DNA from: Tubulanus polymorphus
Lineage: Eukaryota > Nemertea > Palaeonemertea > Tubulaniformes > Tubulanidae
Assembly: GCF_964204645.1 (NCBI RefSeq)
Contig: NC_134027.1
Location: 291,501-355,500, forward strand
Length of the DNA: 64,000 nt
Direction: 5' to 3'
The notes beneath the pieces were generated by a model that saw nothing but the letters and a program-made list of their open reading frames with translations, was not told where the DNA came from and searched no databases. The position numbers were made by a program, and so were the translations under genes. Shown here piece after piece: positions 51,411 through 64,000 of the stretch; position 1 is the stretch's first letter, and every line of letters begins with the position of its first letter.

Positions 51411-54400
51411 CCATTGATTTAGTAATCTGAAAATGAGTATGTTCGAACTACCGAACCCCCCACCCCCCCCCCCCCCCCCCCGGGACGCCATGCCCCCCCC
51501 CCGACCCAGTGGAACTCGTAAGCTCTCAGTATGATTTGTACGAATGTAAATGAACTCTGTTGTCATCTATATCATCATTTACTTCTGTCAGTTTTCATCA
51601 CGGTCACATTGTTTATACATATATGTAGCTAGGTTTTATTAGTGAGTGGAGTCGAGCTGTGGTGATTGGTATAAAGTGGCTCCTGAGAGGTCCAGCGTCT
51701 GTTCTACGGTTCTACTGACATTTTTTACCGATTAGGGGCTATATGAATAAAATATAAGGCGCAATATTTACTGCGACAATAAATGATACTGCAGTAATAT
51801 CTGTGACTGTTACCTCGCTATAAATCGTAGATAAACAGTGTATGATTCTATATCTCCGGGGGCCACGAGGGTAGAAAGTTGCGTGATCAAACATTTATCA
51901 GCTATAGCCTTTAAGTTCTGCAGGGTTACGGTTAGTCGTTATAAAACCTGTAATTACTGTTTGACGTTTATTTGACGTTGAATATTTATGAAACGTGAAG
52001 TTTAGGGGTGTTTAATAGTCGGAAGCGTTTCGGCGTTACGGGGTTTGGGGGGTAATTTGAGAAGCTGATAGATAGATAATAGGGATAACAATCTATTTCC
52101 ATCAGGAACCAGAGAGATGGGATGGAGAGATGGGATGGAGAGATGGGATGGAGAGATGGGATGGGGGAGAGATGGGGGAGAGATCTTTCATTGCCCGATC
52201 CAGGTGTTTAATTCACTTGTTATTTAACTCAGATTATGGATTTGATAGTTTATACGTCCATGCTCACATGATGATGATTTACTGTAGTTTGAGTAACGTT
52301 TTGCTCTTTAGCTATTGAATCCTAACTGTACCGTGACCTTCACCTCGCCAGTAGATGAGCAACCATTTAAGATAATAAAAAAACATAAACAGTTATTTTT
52401 TCTTCAAACACTTGTTCACAATCTACCGGTGTTTTATCGTTAGTTAACAGCGCAGGCGGAATTCTACACCGGTCAATGTATCATCAGTATTTAACCACAT
52501 CACTGACTCCAGGTAGAATCCCGATTGATAGAGATTCTATCAGTCACCCTGTGTAGGTATTCCAGCAGCACCAGAGTCGTTAATCTCCGGGAAATCCCAC
52601 AATCACAAATTTAATTTTCTCCGCATCAATAGAAATGTTCTGCCATTTTGCACGTCATGTCGACTCAATTAACCTGGACCAGACTGATACTAGTTTCACT
52701 GCGTATAATGGGTACAACATATATACCAGCCTTTCTCAATCTATGGAGGTGATAAGACCCTGAACCTCCTTCCTTCCAGATAGGTAAGAACCGACATCCT
52801 TGTGGCATTCGGGCGATTCGGTCCTGCGGGGAGATTGGGCTTCTCTCCAGCTAGCGGTGTTGGAGACCATTTATCCTAGCGTCTTGCTCCAACCTCCCTC
52901 TACCCAGAGAGGTTGGAGCCTCTTTCTAACCAGAGAGGTTGGAGCCTCCGTCAATCCAGAGAACACCGGCAGCAGCAGCAGCAGCAGCGGCAGCAGCGCT
53001 GGCAGGGCAGGTTTACCGATTACAACTTTGTTAATCGGAAAATACTCAAATTTCTGTGCGTTTTATTGGGCATTTTCTGTCGCATTTAGAACAACAGTAC
53101 TTAAAACACTCGTTACTTTAGACATTACTGTATCCAGTTACACAGTTCTCAATCTCTATACAAGATTCGACGCCGGGTTCATTACTGGAAGAGATGATAT
53201 TGCCGCAGAGTTAACTTCAGCAGTTAGTTTTAACCGTTAACGATAGAGATTCAATGTAAACTTATACAATCTTCTCATTACACCGTTCGTCATCTTGTTG
53301 TCGTGACAAAAAAATCAACACTGACCAAAATGGACAAACTAATATGGCATCTGGACGCGGGCGATGTATGATTGGCTATTAGTATCAAATAGCTAGGTCT
53401 ACCGTATTCCGTTTCAAAGCTAGCTAATACTTATCATAAGGATTACTTATCCTTGTCAGAAGAGAGGCCTCGGTAATCCCCTTGTAATCCCGGCATGACT
53501 TGCGGTAGGGGAGATCTATGTCAGAAAATCAATGTTTCTTCTTTTTTCTGACGCGAGATGGAAATCTATAATACCCGCTACAAATCCGGTGAGTGAGCGG
53601 GTTAAAATATCCCAGAATTCAAACTATCATTTCTTGAATTTAAACGAAAAACAAATCATCTTGAATCTCAATCAAAAAAAAAAATCAAAATAATCTCTTA
53701 AACAATTATAAGAAATGTAATCCCTGCATCACCCCCCTTTATTGGTAGGTTAATTTGGGATGACCTATATAAACTGTAGAACATGTGTTGACAAATTAAC
53801 AATTACTTTTACATAATGATAAATGAATTATTATATATCCTATCATATAAATCAGGAAATAATCTATAAGAACAACCCGAAAATGTTGATATTTAAATCT
53901 GGATCTCTGGAGCCGTGTGTTTCATATGGTTTCTGGGTGTGTTCGCGGATTACTCGAAAAAAAACCCAGAGTCTCGACTTTTTATCGAAAAACACAAAAG
54001 TAATTGATCTTAAGAAATAGAATGACAGCCAGAAGAAATATAGGTCTAACTAATGGTAGAATATCGATCGATTGTCCATGTTATACACGCAGGTCACGCA
54101 GTTACATCGTCGACCTCCAAAGTCACATATTCCAGATGACGCCAGTGACCTTGACACTAAGATCTGAGCTTTAAGGCGTCTTTTCTCAGATCTTTAATTT
54201 GCATTAACAGAAGTGTTTGTTTCCCAATAGATTACTGGTTGTATGAACAGATATATGAAGTAACTGTACTCAATGGAATACACGGCTTATAGCGCGACAA
54301 ATGGACTGATCGCCAGTGGACTCGTTTCGTCACTACAGTCCGCGACCTTTCTCTACTCACATCCATTCACGCAACAGTCTGTCTAATTACCTCTCAATTT

Positions 54401-54597
54401 TATATACATATTGTTGCACTCTGAGCAAGTGCCGCTTGTAGACTGCAGATTAGCTATATCACTCATATACTACAGCTCGTTGTGAGACATCTGTGGCTCA
54501 TATTCATCTCAACTCAAGACTCTTAGAATTGCCAATAATACAATTGATTCTAGCTCGTTAATTTGATTATTCTGTGAAAGACCGTTTATCCAGTTTA
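51411..54597. other. Intergenic, no gene supported
   Basis: Contains C runs at 51463-51500, a GAGATGGGATG repeat near 52115-52165, repeated CAGAGAGGTTGGAGCCTC near 52895-52950, and a short CAG run at 52972-52996. The 146-codon frame at 52800-53240 spans those repeats and shows no domain. Confidence 0.45.
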
Positions 54598-55363
54598 TTA
54601 CGATTCTTTCCAGCATGTTCCAGCTTTATTTAACGAATCTATATCAACTTCAACATTTGGTCTTTGGATAATAGAAAAACCCGTATAACCTACGACAAGT
54701 TCACTTATGCCTACAAGATCCGTATTTTTGATGGCAGAATCACCGAAGATTTCTTTAAAAAAAACTTCTAGTCGAACGAGCGCACGAATAGAAGATTTCT
54801 TATTATATTGAACAACAGGACCAAGAACTGGCTGATCCGATGAAGTTTTAGTGTAGAATGTGTAAAAATATGTTCGTGGCAAGCAACTGGAAATTACACA
54901 AGTTTTAGTCTGATATATACATTTATTGATTGGTCTCTGTGGATAGAATACAGTACAGTACACTAACTCTAACTCTCTCTAATACAATAGAATGCTGCAA
55001 TAGAATATGTAGATTATGTAATAGCATAGCAAGAATGACATGTTTGACCTTGGAAATAACATCGCCTCTGAGCGCCATTCAGGTGAAGTGAGGATCTTCA
55101 TTCGTGGAATAAGAGATAACACTGTGAACGTTGCTGATGCTGTTTTACACTCTCTTAATCTACATCACGTGTCAAATATAACTCTTTAAACCACGATGAC
55201 GCGTTTTCTTCGTATAAAACTGATCTTTCATTAGCCAGATTCTATGCAGGTCAAGGTCAACACAAAACCCGTTTTTCTGTTTTGTAAAACATTTTCCAGA
55301 GAACTGATTTAAGATGCGGTCAAGGTTGAATTCAGATTGTTTATGACGATGTTTTATGTTCAC
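54598..55363 (-). pseudogene. Possible decayed DEG/ENaC-like channel fragment
   Basis: A minus-strand frame ending at 54598 and entered by a possible acceptor at 54909 reads CVISSCLPRTYFYTFYTKTS, then ALVRLEVFFKEIFG and ISELVVGYTGFSII. That order (cysteine pair with Tyr, then LxVFF, then a Gly-rich helix) recalls the end of the extracellular domain and TM2 of degenerin/ENaC channels, without a clean GxS filter. A second frame upstream (55172-55363) reads FSGKCFTKQKNGFCVDLDLH, like the G-x-CYTF region. No donor joins them convincingly. The call rests on weak remembered pattern. Confidence 0.22.
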
Positions 55364-58180
55364 AGATTATACGCATATATTGTAAACTTGAAAGGGCTGC
55401 ATTAGCGGAAGTCAAAATGTTACAAAATTCGGTCAATTTGTCAAGTAATGAAGGTTTCACTGCATTCAACAAATTACGACGAAAATTTGGGAAGATAATT
55501 GTAAGAAGTTGAAATGGGAGTTGTTTAAGACCTCAGGCGTGTGTGAGAGGTTTCAACCATGTACTGAGCTACGAATTATTGCGGTTTGATTCTGATCGTG
55601 TCATCCTTCGCCCAGTCCTGGAAGTGGTTGTATCCACAGTGATCTCTGTCATTGCTCTACGATCCTTTAGTGTACCCCCCCCCCCCTCAGTGGTACATCC
55701 CAGACAGCAAGGTTCTTGGTGAAGGTAACCCAAAGTAAAATAACAGCAGTTCATTTATTTCGACGAGGACACCCGGTTTTAGATCGGGCTTCCACCGAAT
55801 TGAAGAAACCTCACTCACTAATCAAACCGTATCCCTTATCTTTATCCTTCTGGGTTTGATTGGTTTTTTAATGAATTTCGTAGATTAAATCAATTTTTCT
55901 GTTTCTATAAGCAATAAATTACACGCCCTCCTACCTCTCAGGCAGACGGCTAAATCGTTAAAGATGATTTATATGAAAATAGCTCTTTGTTGATATCAAT
56001 ATTAATTCCAAACGGAAATTGAGAATTAGCCGAGATTTGTCTTTATTTCAATCTAAGAGGTTTATTTGCCGTTACTGCCGGTCTGGGATAGAAATAAAAT
56101 CTGATTTATTACAAGCTATGGTAAGGTTGTAGTACGCCAGGCAAAACATGTCATCCGACCGTTTATGAGTTTTCTCTATCAATCAAACTAAATCAGGGTA
56201 ATCCGCACTGAATGCGAACTGCGGGACCACGTAAATTAGTCGACCGCAGAACTCCGCCTCAAAGATCGACAAATTGGTTTATCGTAAATTGCTGTACTTT
56301 AGAATTGATGGTATTCGCAAACCTCGGGTGAATTTGGTTCCATGAACGGCTAGTTGCTATAGCTTCTTCATTTAGGTCGATGGTTTTTTGCTGCTGGTGC
56401 TGGCGCTGGTTATAGCGGCTTGTTAGTGGGTAACAGGGGACATGATTTGTATATTTGTGGTCAGTGGATCCTCCAATGATTGCCATCATTAAGCGAACGC
56501 AACACAATATTTTTTTTCTGATAACGATACAAGGCAGTGGAGAGTAGGTCGCGTTAGACACGATGATAACTTGATTTACGCCAAAAAAATATGTACAATG
56601 TTTCCTATACTACGTTATTGTAAAAATTCAATGCTTTTTGAATCTCAAGAATTATGTATGTAAAATATCTACGAGATTTAGATTTTCAAGACCTTTGCGA
56701 TAAAAAAATCAATAAGTTCTTTCTGATAAGCAGTATATAAGGCCTTCAGTCATAAGTCGCAAGGGTGTGGCCCTGAAAAAAAGGCTTTAACACCAAGTGT
56801 GCTAATTACTATCCAAAATAAGCTTAGTTCGGTCTCATCAAAAGTTCCATAATGAAACTGAAGAAACGAAATTCCTGTTTCAATAATTCAGATTGTTGCT
56901 ATAGAGAGGGGTACCTCCGGTGGTGTCACGTGATATGTAAATTGCTGCCTCGCTTCTGTCTCTTCTAGTCCTCGCTGGAGTTAAACCGATGCAGTGTCTG
57001 GTACTACACGCTGTGATACTGCTGTGCCGGGTAATTATCTACAAGACTAGTTACAAGTGCATCCTCTTGAGGGCAATATATTCAAATTTCTCGAACACAT
57101 TGAAACTACCCTCAGTCAAACGCGGCGTGAAAAATGACTTCCCGCGAATATTCACCAAAACCCAAATGAAATATATCCAGACTTCAACACGAAATTCTGT
57201 CGCTTAAAAATAAAATTAAATCATGATAATCAATATCTCTGCAGACCCTCCCCTCCCTCTTCGAGCCTCGAATTTGTCTGGTAATTCTCAGCTCCCCACG
57301 GGCGCGTCGCTGAATACCTCTGATAAAGTTTCTGCGTCTCGCGTTAATTCGTTATGCCTAAAACGCGGTATACGGAAACTGTATACGGAATGTGGCCCGG
57401 ACTATACAGAAGATAACGCGATTATAGCAGACGTTTGACAAACCATCATCTCATTAAACACGACATTTTGATTGATTCATCCAAATATGAAAAAACTACT
57501 GTTCAACAATAATCCGAGAATGTATTGATTTTCCCGGGACTGGCTGCTCGCGTGGTTCTAATCGAGACTGGCTGCTCGCATGGTTCTTATTTCCTCAACA
57601 AATTGCGACGGTTAGTCTTTTCTCTCGGTCGGTCACCCCGTCTGCACTTACTCGAGAAACATGAACACGGTTAGATCGATCAGGATTTCTCGAGTATAAA
57701 CAGATAGAGCGCACGAGCCCAGTACTGTATCGTACTCTACTCGATCAACGGTAATTTATCCGATGAAATCGTCTGAAGTAACAGAAATTTAATCGAATTA
57801 AATATTTCTGGTGAAACTTGACTCAAGGCATTACTGGGAGATAAGAAGTGAAATGAAGCCTGGTTATGGAATTCGGCAGCCATGACGCCACGCGTTCAAA
57901 ATTATGCTTTAATAAACGACCTTCCGATTGTTAATATATAGACCATATTGCAATATATCTTCCCAGATCTTCGGTTCAAAGATGGACTATTTGACGCGAA
58001 CGTTAAGTGAACTTTGTGTCAAGACTGTCCTCGATCCCGGGTCCCCAAATGATTTTCAATCTTTATGGATCGATATATTATATACATTTATATGTTTTCA
58101 GGATTCCCGGATGACATAGTCAAAGCAACCACGCAACAATGATCATCAATCAGCCAATCAGCTAGCTGATCTCCTCCTCA
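55364..58180. other. Intergenic or 5' region of PACC1; one odd short frame
   Basis: The frame at 57223-57438 may begin as an exon after CTCTGCAG (57242) and reads to NSLCLKRGIRKLYTECGPDY with a stop at 57436. I do not recognise it. A possible acceptor TTTTCAG at about 58101 may start the PACC1 leader exon. Otherwise nothing firm. Confidence 0.3.
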
Positions 58181-58204
58181 ATGGCTGCAGATATACTACT
58201 ATGA
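58181..58204 (+). promoter_or_regulatory. Upstream ORF overlapping the PACC1 start
   Basis: ATGGCTGCAGATATACTACT then ATGA: a seven-codon upstream frame whose TGA overlaps the PACC1 ATG by the ATGA arrangement. It could tune initiation on the main frame. Confidence 0.45.
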
Positions 58205-58981
58205 CTGATGCGACACCTAGTGACGAAACGAGACACGAATATTTACCCAAAACGAACGGAGAGTCGGCTGCGGCAGCGGAGGATCGTCTGCTACCGAGGA
58301 CTAGTAAAACATACGACAATGGACAGGAAGAGGTCGCGGGCTCAGACGTACCGTTATTGGCGTCGGAAACGAGCCCGAAAACGCCCGAACGTGAAGTAAT
58401 GATAACTCTAGCGAATGGAACAGTCTGCTTACCCCAAACTAATAATAAAATAATAGTCCCTTTAGCGCGTATATCTTATGCAGATACAGAGTTGAATTAT
58501 ACAACTACCGATGACGATGAGGAAAACGATGCTAAAGATACGGGTGAAGATGAAAATAAGGATGATGAAACTCAACGTGATTTAACGATACCCGCGCCGA
58601 GTCGGAATCCAACACCGCGTGGTTCTCGGTTAGATTTACGATTAAACTCGGATACCACTAATCGTCGGAATCGATTTACGCGTTTTAGGGCTCCGGAGTT
58701 CGACGCCTCAGAAGATGAACAGCAGCAGCAGCATCAGCAGCAGCAGCAGCAGAATTCATCGCGGGCCGTACAGGCTGACCTGTCACCTGACGACCTGTAC
58801 GAGCCTGCTATGAGTAACAGGAGACGACAGTTTATCGGAACTTGTTTCACGTTTATCTATATTATCCTAGCGATAATCGCCGTGGTTTTCACGTATTCGC
58901 TGATCTATGATTTAGTGAAAGCTATGAATCATCCTGTTCGTTCAATACATTACCGACAAGTGAAAGAGTACGAAGCACCTG
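58201..58981 (+). CDS. PACC1: Proton-activated chloride channel (PACC1/TMEM206), first coding exon, 3' partial
   Basis: PACC1 forms a trimeric acid-activated chloride channel with two membrane helices per subunit. This exon gives 260 residues plus one base. TM1 lies near 211-235 (FTFIYIILAIIAVVFTYSLI) and is followed by MNHPVRSIHYRQVKEYEAPG, matching the post-TM1 signature KHPVMSVSYKEVDRYDAPG of the human protein as I recall it. The cytosolic N terminus is about 210 residues, against ~60 in human. It has acidic runs (TTDDDEENDAKDTGEDEN) and a Gln/His run from CAG repeats (58720-58752). The donor is G|GTAATG at 58981/58982. I found no later exon before 64000. The frame read-through beyond 58981 is intron. 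Confidence 0.85.
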
Positions 58982-59034
58982 GTAATGTATCTTATTTACT
59001 TAATATTTCATTTATAAAATATGTGATATTAGAT

Positions 59035-59360
59035 ATATCTGCGAGGCAGCGATAACGGGTTTTCCGCTGTATCTACTTTAATTATTACACATAGAATGAC
59101 CTGATATTCAAAATAGCCGCAAGGCAGCGATAACGGTTTTTCTACTCTACTTATTCAAGTACTAAATATAGCCGCAAGGCAGCAATAACGGTTTTTCTAC
59201 TCTACTTATTCCAGTACTAAATATAGCCGCAAGGCAGCGATAACGGTTTTTCTACTCTACTTATTCAAGTACTAAATATAGCCGCAAGGCAGCGATAACG
59301 GTTTTTCTACTCTACTTATTCCAGTACTAAATATAGCTGCAAGGCAGCGATAGCGGTTTC
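59035..59360 (+). repeat. 55-bp minisatellite in PACC1 intron 1
   Basis: Five to six copies of GCCGCAAGGCAGCGATAACG followed by GTTTTTCTACTCTACTTATTC and AAGTACTAAATATA, at 59117, 59172, 59227, 59282 and 59337. Confidence 0.95.
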
Positions 59361-60234
59361 CGTCCGTGGGGATCTGCCACGGCAGATCCACCAGGTGTCG
59401 CTAGTAATAACTAGGTTTTTCACGCGTAAATCAATAATGAATGAATTTAGTCCAACTGGTGGCGTGTACCGGTACTAAATCATATCGTCTGCACAGAACC
59501 GGAAATGTAAAATATATGTATGTATGCAGAACAGGATATTGGTATTTTGTTGATAATGTAAGAACTTCGCGATTCGCGCAACACTAAGCGCGCAGGGAGC
59601 TAGCGAGCGCAACGTGTTACTAAAATAAATATTATCAATTCTTATTTAATCAGCTGTTTATAATGCACTTTTGTATAAATATTATCACTTCAACTATTTA
59701 CACAACTTACCGAGATGGGTGGCCTAAATATCAATTCATAAAAACGTATATAGAAAATGATTTACGATTGAAAAGCTATAGACATGGTTTACTGGGTCCA
59801 GATACGGTTAGAGTCGTCTGGGTTCCGACTGTTGAATGAAGCCCCACGTGTTTCTAAATGTTCATTAGTATTTTACCAGAGAAAGACTTCCTTTGACGAA
59901 GATAAGATTGTCGTCTAATGTGAGACGCCATTATATCTAGAACATTATGACGTCTAAATGATCGCGATTCCGTAAGCTGAAAATTTCCATTCGAGTCCTA
60001 GAAAAAAATACATTTTCGAAATTCGAATAGGAGTCACACGTTAGTCACGTGTTCCATTAGAATACTTCCGCTGTCTGGCCAATTTGAGAGTTACGTAACA
60101 GGAAGTTTGATTTTAATGACGTCATTTAGAATCAGTTCGTGTTTGGTTTGAATTCGATTTTCAATTATTTGAACAGATCAGGAAAAGAGTGTCAGGATCT
60201 TCTGTCAGCTTCACCGCAGTAAGAGACGCAGAGT
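59361..60234. other. Intronic or intergenic, no gene supported
   Basis: Near 59385 is GGCAGATCCACCAGGTGTCG, which resembles AATCTGCCAGGTGTCGCTAG near 3160. Nothing else was recognised. Confidence 0.4.
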
Positions 60235-60960
60235 TCTTCCGTCAGTTTAACTGCAGTAAGAGACACAGAGTTTACAGAGTATCTGATAAACTCAGTATTT
60301 GACACCAACTCGGGGTAGAATTTTACCGGTCTTAACTTTACCGCAGTAAGAGACAGAGTCTACTGTATTTCACAAACTCTTACTCAGTATTTGACACCAA
60401 CTCGAGGTAGAATTTTACCGGTCTCAACTTTACCGCAGTAAGAGACAGAGTCTACTGTATTTCACAAACTCTTACTCAGTATTTGACACCAACTCGAGGT
60501 AGAATTTTACCGGTCTCAACTTTACCGCAGTAAGAGACAGAGTCTACTGTATTTCACAAACTCTTACTCAGTATTTGACACCAACTCGAGGTAGAATTTT
60601 ACCGGTCTCAACTTTACCGCAGTAAGAGACAGAGTCTACTGTATTTCACAAACTCTTACTCAGTATTTGACACCAACTCGAGGTAGAATTTTACCGGTCT
60701 CAACTTTACCGCAGTAAGAGACAGAGTCTACTGTATTTCACAAACTCTTACTCAGTATTTGACACCAACTCGGGGTAGAATTTTACCGGTCTCAACTTAA
60801 CCGCAGTAAGAGACAGAGTCTACTGTATTTCATAAACTCAATATTTGACACCAACTCGCGGTAGAATTTTACTGGTCTCAACTTTACCGCAGTAAGAGAC
60901 AGAGTCTACTGTATTTCATAAACTCAGTATTTGACACCAAATAGGGGTAGAATTTTACCT
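60235..60960 (+). repeat. 92-bp satellite, about eight copies
   Basis: Unit contains GCAGTAAGAGACAGAGTCTA, CTGTATTTCACAAACTCTTA, CTCAGTATTTGACACCAACT and CGAGGTAGAATTTTACCGGT, period 92 bp. The last units lack an ~11-base step. Reverse complement of the array at 36180-36600. Confidence 0.95.
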
Positions 60961-63900
60961 AATAAACTCTAGTTATATAAGTAAGTTGAGGTATGATTAT
61001 GTAGGTTACTCTAGTACGATCGGGTCCTTAGTTTGGACCGATGGGAAATCGACATTTTTATATCAATACAAACCTCAATAAAGCTCTCAGTGGTATAAAT
61101 ATCTCGTGTGGCTGAAATCATTGAAAGCATTCTGAATTTATTGCATTTATATAGACCAGGCTGGTAATGGTTGCTATTTGATTTTAGTTTGGTCCATTGA
61201 GTGGTTTTATTTATATATGGTATATTGTGATTGGGGTTTGTTTACCGGGATGATGTTCGCAAACCCCAAAGCGACGCCGGTATGATGACAAAAAACTGTC
61301 GAATATGGATACCAGCAATATATAAATGAATGACGCTGAAAAAACTGAACTTAATATCAACCGTAAAAAATATCAGAATTATAATGGAATATTGCATTAT
61401 GTGTAGGCAGTGTTACACATACAATAGCTGTTCCATGAAATATACGGTTTATGATTCATGCCATAGAATAGAAAATGTGATATTCAGGCTTGTAACCTGG
61501 CCGAATTAGGGTTCTCGGGGACATGGTTCTCGGGGACATGGTTCTCAATGATGGTTGCTGCTCGACCGACTGATGCTACAGATATAGCTCATGTTACCCA
61601 TTACCATTAACTACCACCAATATTCCCAGATGTAACAAGAAATTAGCGTTTTCTTCACTCATAAAATATTAATAAATTCGACACTGAATAAAACGATAAA
61701 CCAACACTACAGTCAGTAATCCCGAACTCTAGATTAGTAAGAGGAGGAATATTGTTGGTTTTATGGACGTTGTTCCTCGGTAACTACGTGATCGCGCATT
61801 CAACGCTGCGTGGATATCGTATGAATGTGTGTCTCTTATTAATCAAATTGTGAGAAAAGACACAAATTTGATGTCAGTTTTGTCAGACGACTGATGCATA
61901 TGAAATAACCTCTAATATCTCCATTAATTCCTAAACACTTTATTCAGCCATTCACAGCAAACAGCCATCTACATCAATTCCATCCCGAAGATAATCAGTT
62001 ATGATATTACTCATCCATGTGTTCTTGGGACCTAATACTATAATTGTTGGGCGCACAGCCCCGCTGGGCGCAGAGCCGAAGTGGGGGCACATGCGCGGTG
62101 GGCGCACAGCTGAAGTGTGCACACAGCGGCGGTGGGCACACAGCCGTATCTTATGATTTGAAAGGACTGAAATTAATGAACAGAAAATTCTGAAGACGAA
62201 CATGGTGTTAATGGAATTGCATTGAATCCCAAAGCATCCTGTATAAAGTAATTAACAATAGAAGATTATTTTTCGGTCAAATTGCGGGGATATTTTGTAT
62301 TTGTTATCAAGAAATGTTGGCGTTAAACGAGCGCCTGGTGTATTATAACGGATCTGGTGTATACGTGCCAGTGCGGTCCCGTGAGTCCTATAGAATCATC
62401 AATATCCATGAGGAGTGTGGGGCTGCACTCACTGTTATCTCGCAGCAGGCTCCAACAAAGAAACATCCATCTGTTCTTACCTCTTCATCTCCTGATATTA
62501 ACACATTTCCTGCTTGCTGAATAAAATCCATTATTCTGTCAATAAACAGTCAGAACCGTCCTCTTAAAGACACCACGTGTCTTAGACATGTCTACAAGGT
62601 GAAGGTCATTAGTAGAAAAAAAGAAACAGTTACATTATATGCATTGTATGATGCATACATTGTAAGAGACAATTTCCGTAAAGATGTAAATTCTCCGAAA
62701 GTATCAATGACTCATAGGAAAAAGCTTATTTTGAGAAACCTGGCCTTGACCTTGTTTGATACACTTGTCGTAACTGAAAAGATACCTGGTCCCGATTTTA
62801 TCAGATCAGTTATCTGTTTTGATCAAACACACGTGTACAACATGTAGGCTAGCCTTAAAAAGATGCTTTTACAACATTTAGCAACTCGTTTAGGGGTGAA
62901 AGCAGTTACTGTCACAGCCATGTCGACATTCGGGCGGGCTGAGGGAGGATGTAAATAATTCAGTTATTCATGAATAGAGTTTGATGAAATGAATTTGTAG
63001 CTAATGGGTTTATGTTATGTAATATATATCTCCAGTTGGTTTTACTTTGAGTACGACGGCCATCACACGGCGGCCATCACTGCAATATGGTCGGGTTAAA
63101 TAGCACATGAGGGAACTATCAGTTTTACCGCCATCATTCAATTATCGTTTGGTGCATACAAATTACCGATGAAAGACATCGCGTTCAGATGCGTTCTAAA
63201 ATGCGGCAAGTGCTCGCACCACAAAACATATGTTTATCTCTGAGATAAACTACCTGTTCATCGGCGTTCTTCCGCTCAACGTGAAACGTTTGAAAGAACA
63301 TTGAAATATCATAGCGTTTACTCCGTCTATACTGCTGGGAAACAAATCCATGGAATAAAAATATCGGACTAAACAAAAGCTAACTGAGACCCCACGAGAA
63401 CGGGTTGTATGGATCACAAAACAAACAACTCAAACCACAGGACTCAGTAACATACTGTCAGTTCACCATCTAAATTAGTTATTTTCTATTGATTTAATTT
63501 AGTTGTGGTTTATTTGTTTATCATACAGAAAACGGTAATGATTTAGCATAAGAAACTCAAGATTTTAGTCTAAATATCTAAGATTTAGTCTCAGAATCTA
63601 TCGAATACGTTTTTTTTTTTAGAAATTCAACCTCCTTTTCACTGAGGCTCGATGATATTTATTCTGTTCCCGTGAAATGAAGGCATGATTTCAATCCATT
63701 TCATACAAGGGGAATGAAGTGAAGCAATTTCAACTGACACTTTTCACATTTACTTAAAGATATCACGGAAAGAACTGTCATCGCGATAAAAGGAAACCTT
63801 ACTTATATCAGACTTAGGAGAGATCTTCTCAAATTTGAGTATATTTCCTCAAATTCTTGTTTAACGGGTAGTTCAAGACGAACGAAGGGGCTTCTGGTAT

Positions 63901-64000
63901 TCTCTTGTGGTAGTCCAACTGAGATCTGTTGACTCTCGCTAGCAGTCCAGAAGACTGAGACGTGTTCGGACCCTCGCTAGACATTCAGGGCCGTCACAAA
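60961..64000. other. No firm gene; possible PACC1 intron
   Basis: Short repeats at 61505-61540 (GTTCTCGGGGACATG) and 62045-62140 (GGGCGCACAGC variants). A plus-strand frame from about 62524 to 62847 (TTCLRHVYKVKVISRKKE, then LILRNLALTLFDTLVV) is protein-like and could be a transposon fragment, but I do not recognise it. I see no exon matching the rest of PACC1. Confidence 0.35.

Noticed and set aside
52800..53240. 146-codon frame with a serine run
   Set aside because: It crosses CAG and GGTTGGAGCC repeats, and has no domain, signal peptide or splice continuation.

Overview
The window is animal nuclear DNA, most probably from a lophotrochozoan invertebrate (mollusc- or annelid-like). Evidence: AT-rich sequence with short GT-AG introns, single-copy conserved animal genes (UBA1, PACC1), intron-poor lineage-expanded rhodopsin-type GPCRs, a tandem CYP2-like P450 pair, and very heavy loading with minisatellites, foldback elements and tRNA-derived SINEs. 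The species cannot be fixed from the sequence alone.

Layout. 1-5871 (+): the 3' half of UBA1, the ubiquitin-activating E1 enzyme (11 exons, catalytic cysteine present). 8054-9577 (+): a four-exon secreted phospholipase A2 with an unusual basic tail. 9874-13769 (+): a seven-exon, 521-residue protein that I do not recognise. 14-18.4 kb: repeats, including a tRNA-derived SINE. 18830-20062 and 21757-22989 (+): two intronless 410-residue GPCRs on a tandem segment of about 1.8 kb, copied with both flanks. 23-32.7 kb: mostly gene-free, with several tandem arrays. 32708-35727 (+): a two-exon class C GPCR of the metabotropic glutamate receptor type. 37364-40012 and 40586-43087 (+): two five-exon cytochrome P450s from a 3.2-kb tandem duplication. 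40.2, 43.6 and 51.1 kb: three broken 3' ends of one further GPCR family. 44671-45774 (-): another intronless GPCR. 46429-48239 (+): a secreted PLC-X-domain protein. 48.9-58 kb: repeats, a possible decayed channel-like fragment and nothing else firm. 58201-58981 (+): the first coding exon of PACC1/TMEM206; the rest of that gene lies further downstream or outside the window.

The genes do not form a pathway. The coherent themes are local tandem gene duplication (GPCR pair, P450 pair), receptor genes with few or no introns, and a shared set of repeats reused across introns and intergenic DNA. The most unusual non-coding signal is a 69-bp tandem repeat near 49.6 kb whose minus strand carries a hammerhead-ribozyme-like core. 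A short motif, CCAGTTCCACAGT, also recurs as arrays and as single sites over about 30 kb.

All exon joins were made by eye from GT/AG sites, reading-frame phase and remembered family sequence. No alignment or database search was run.
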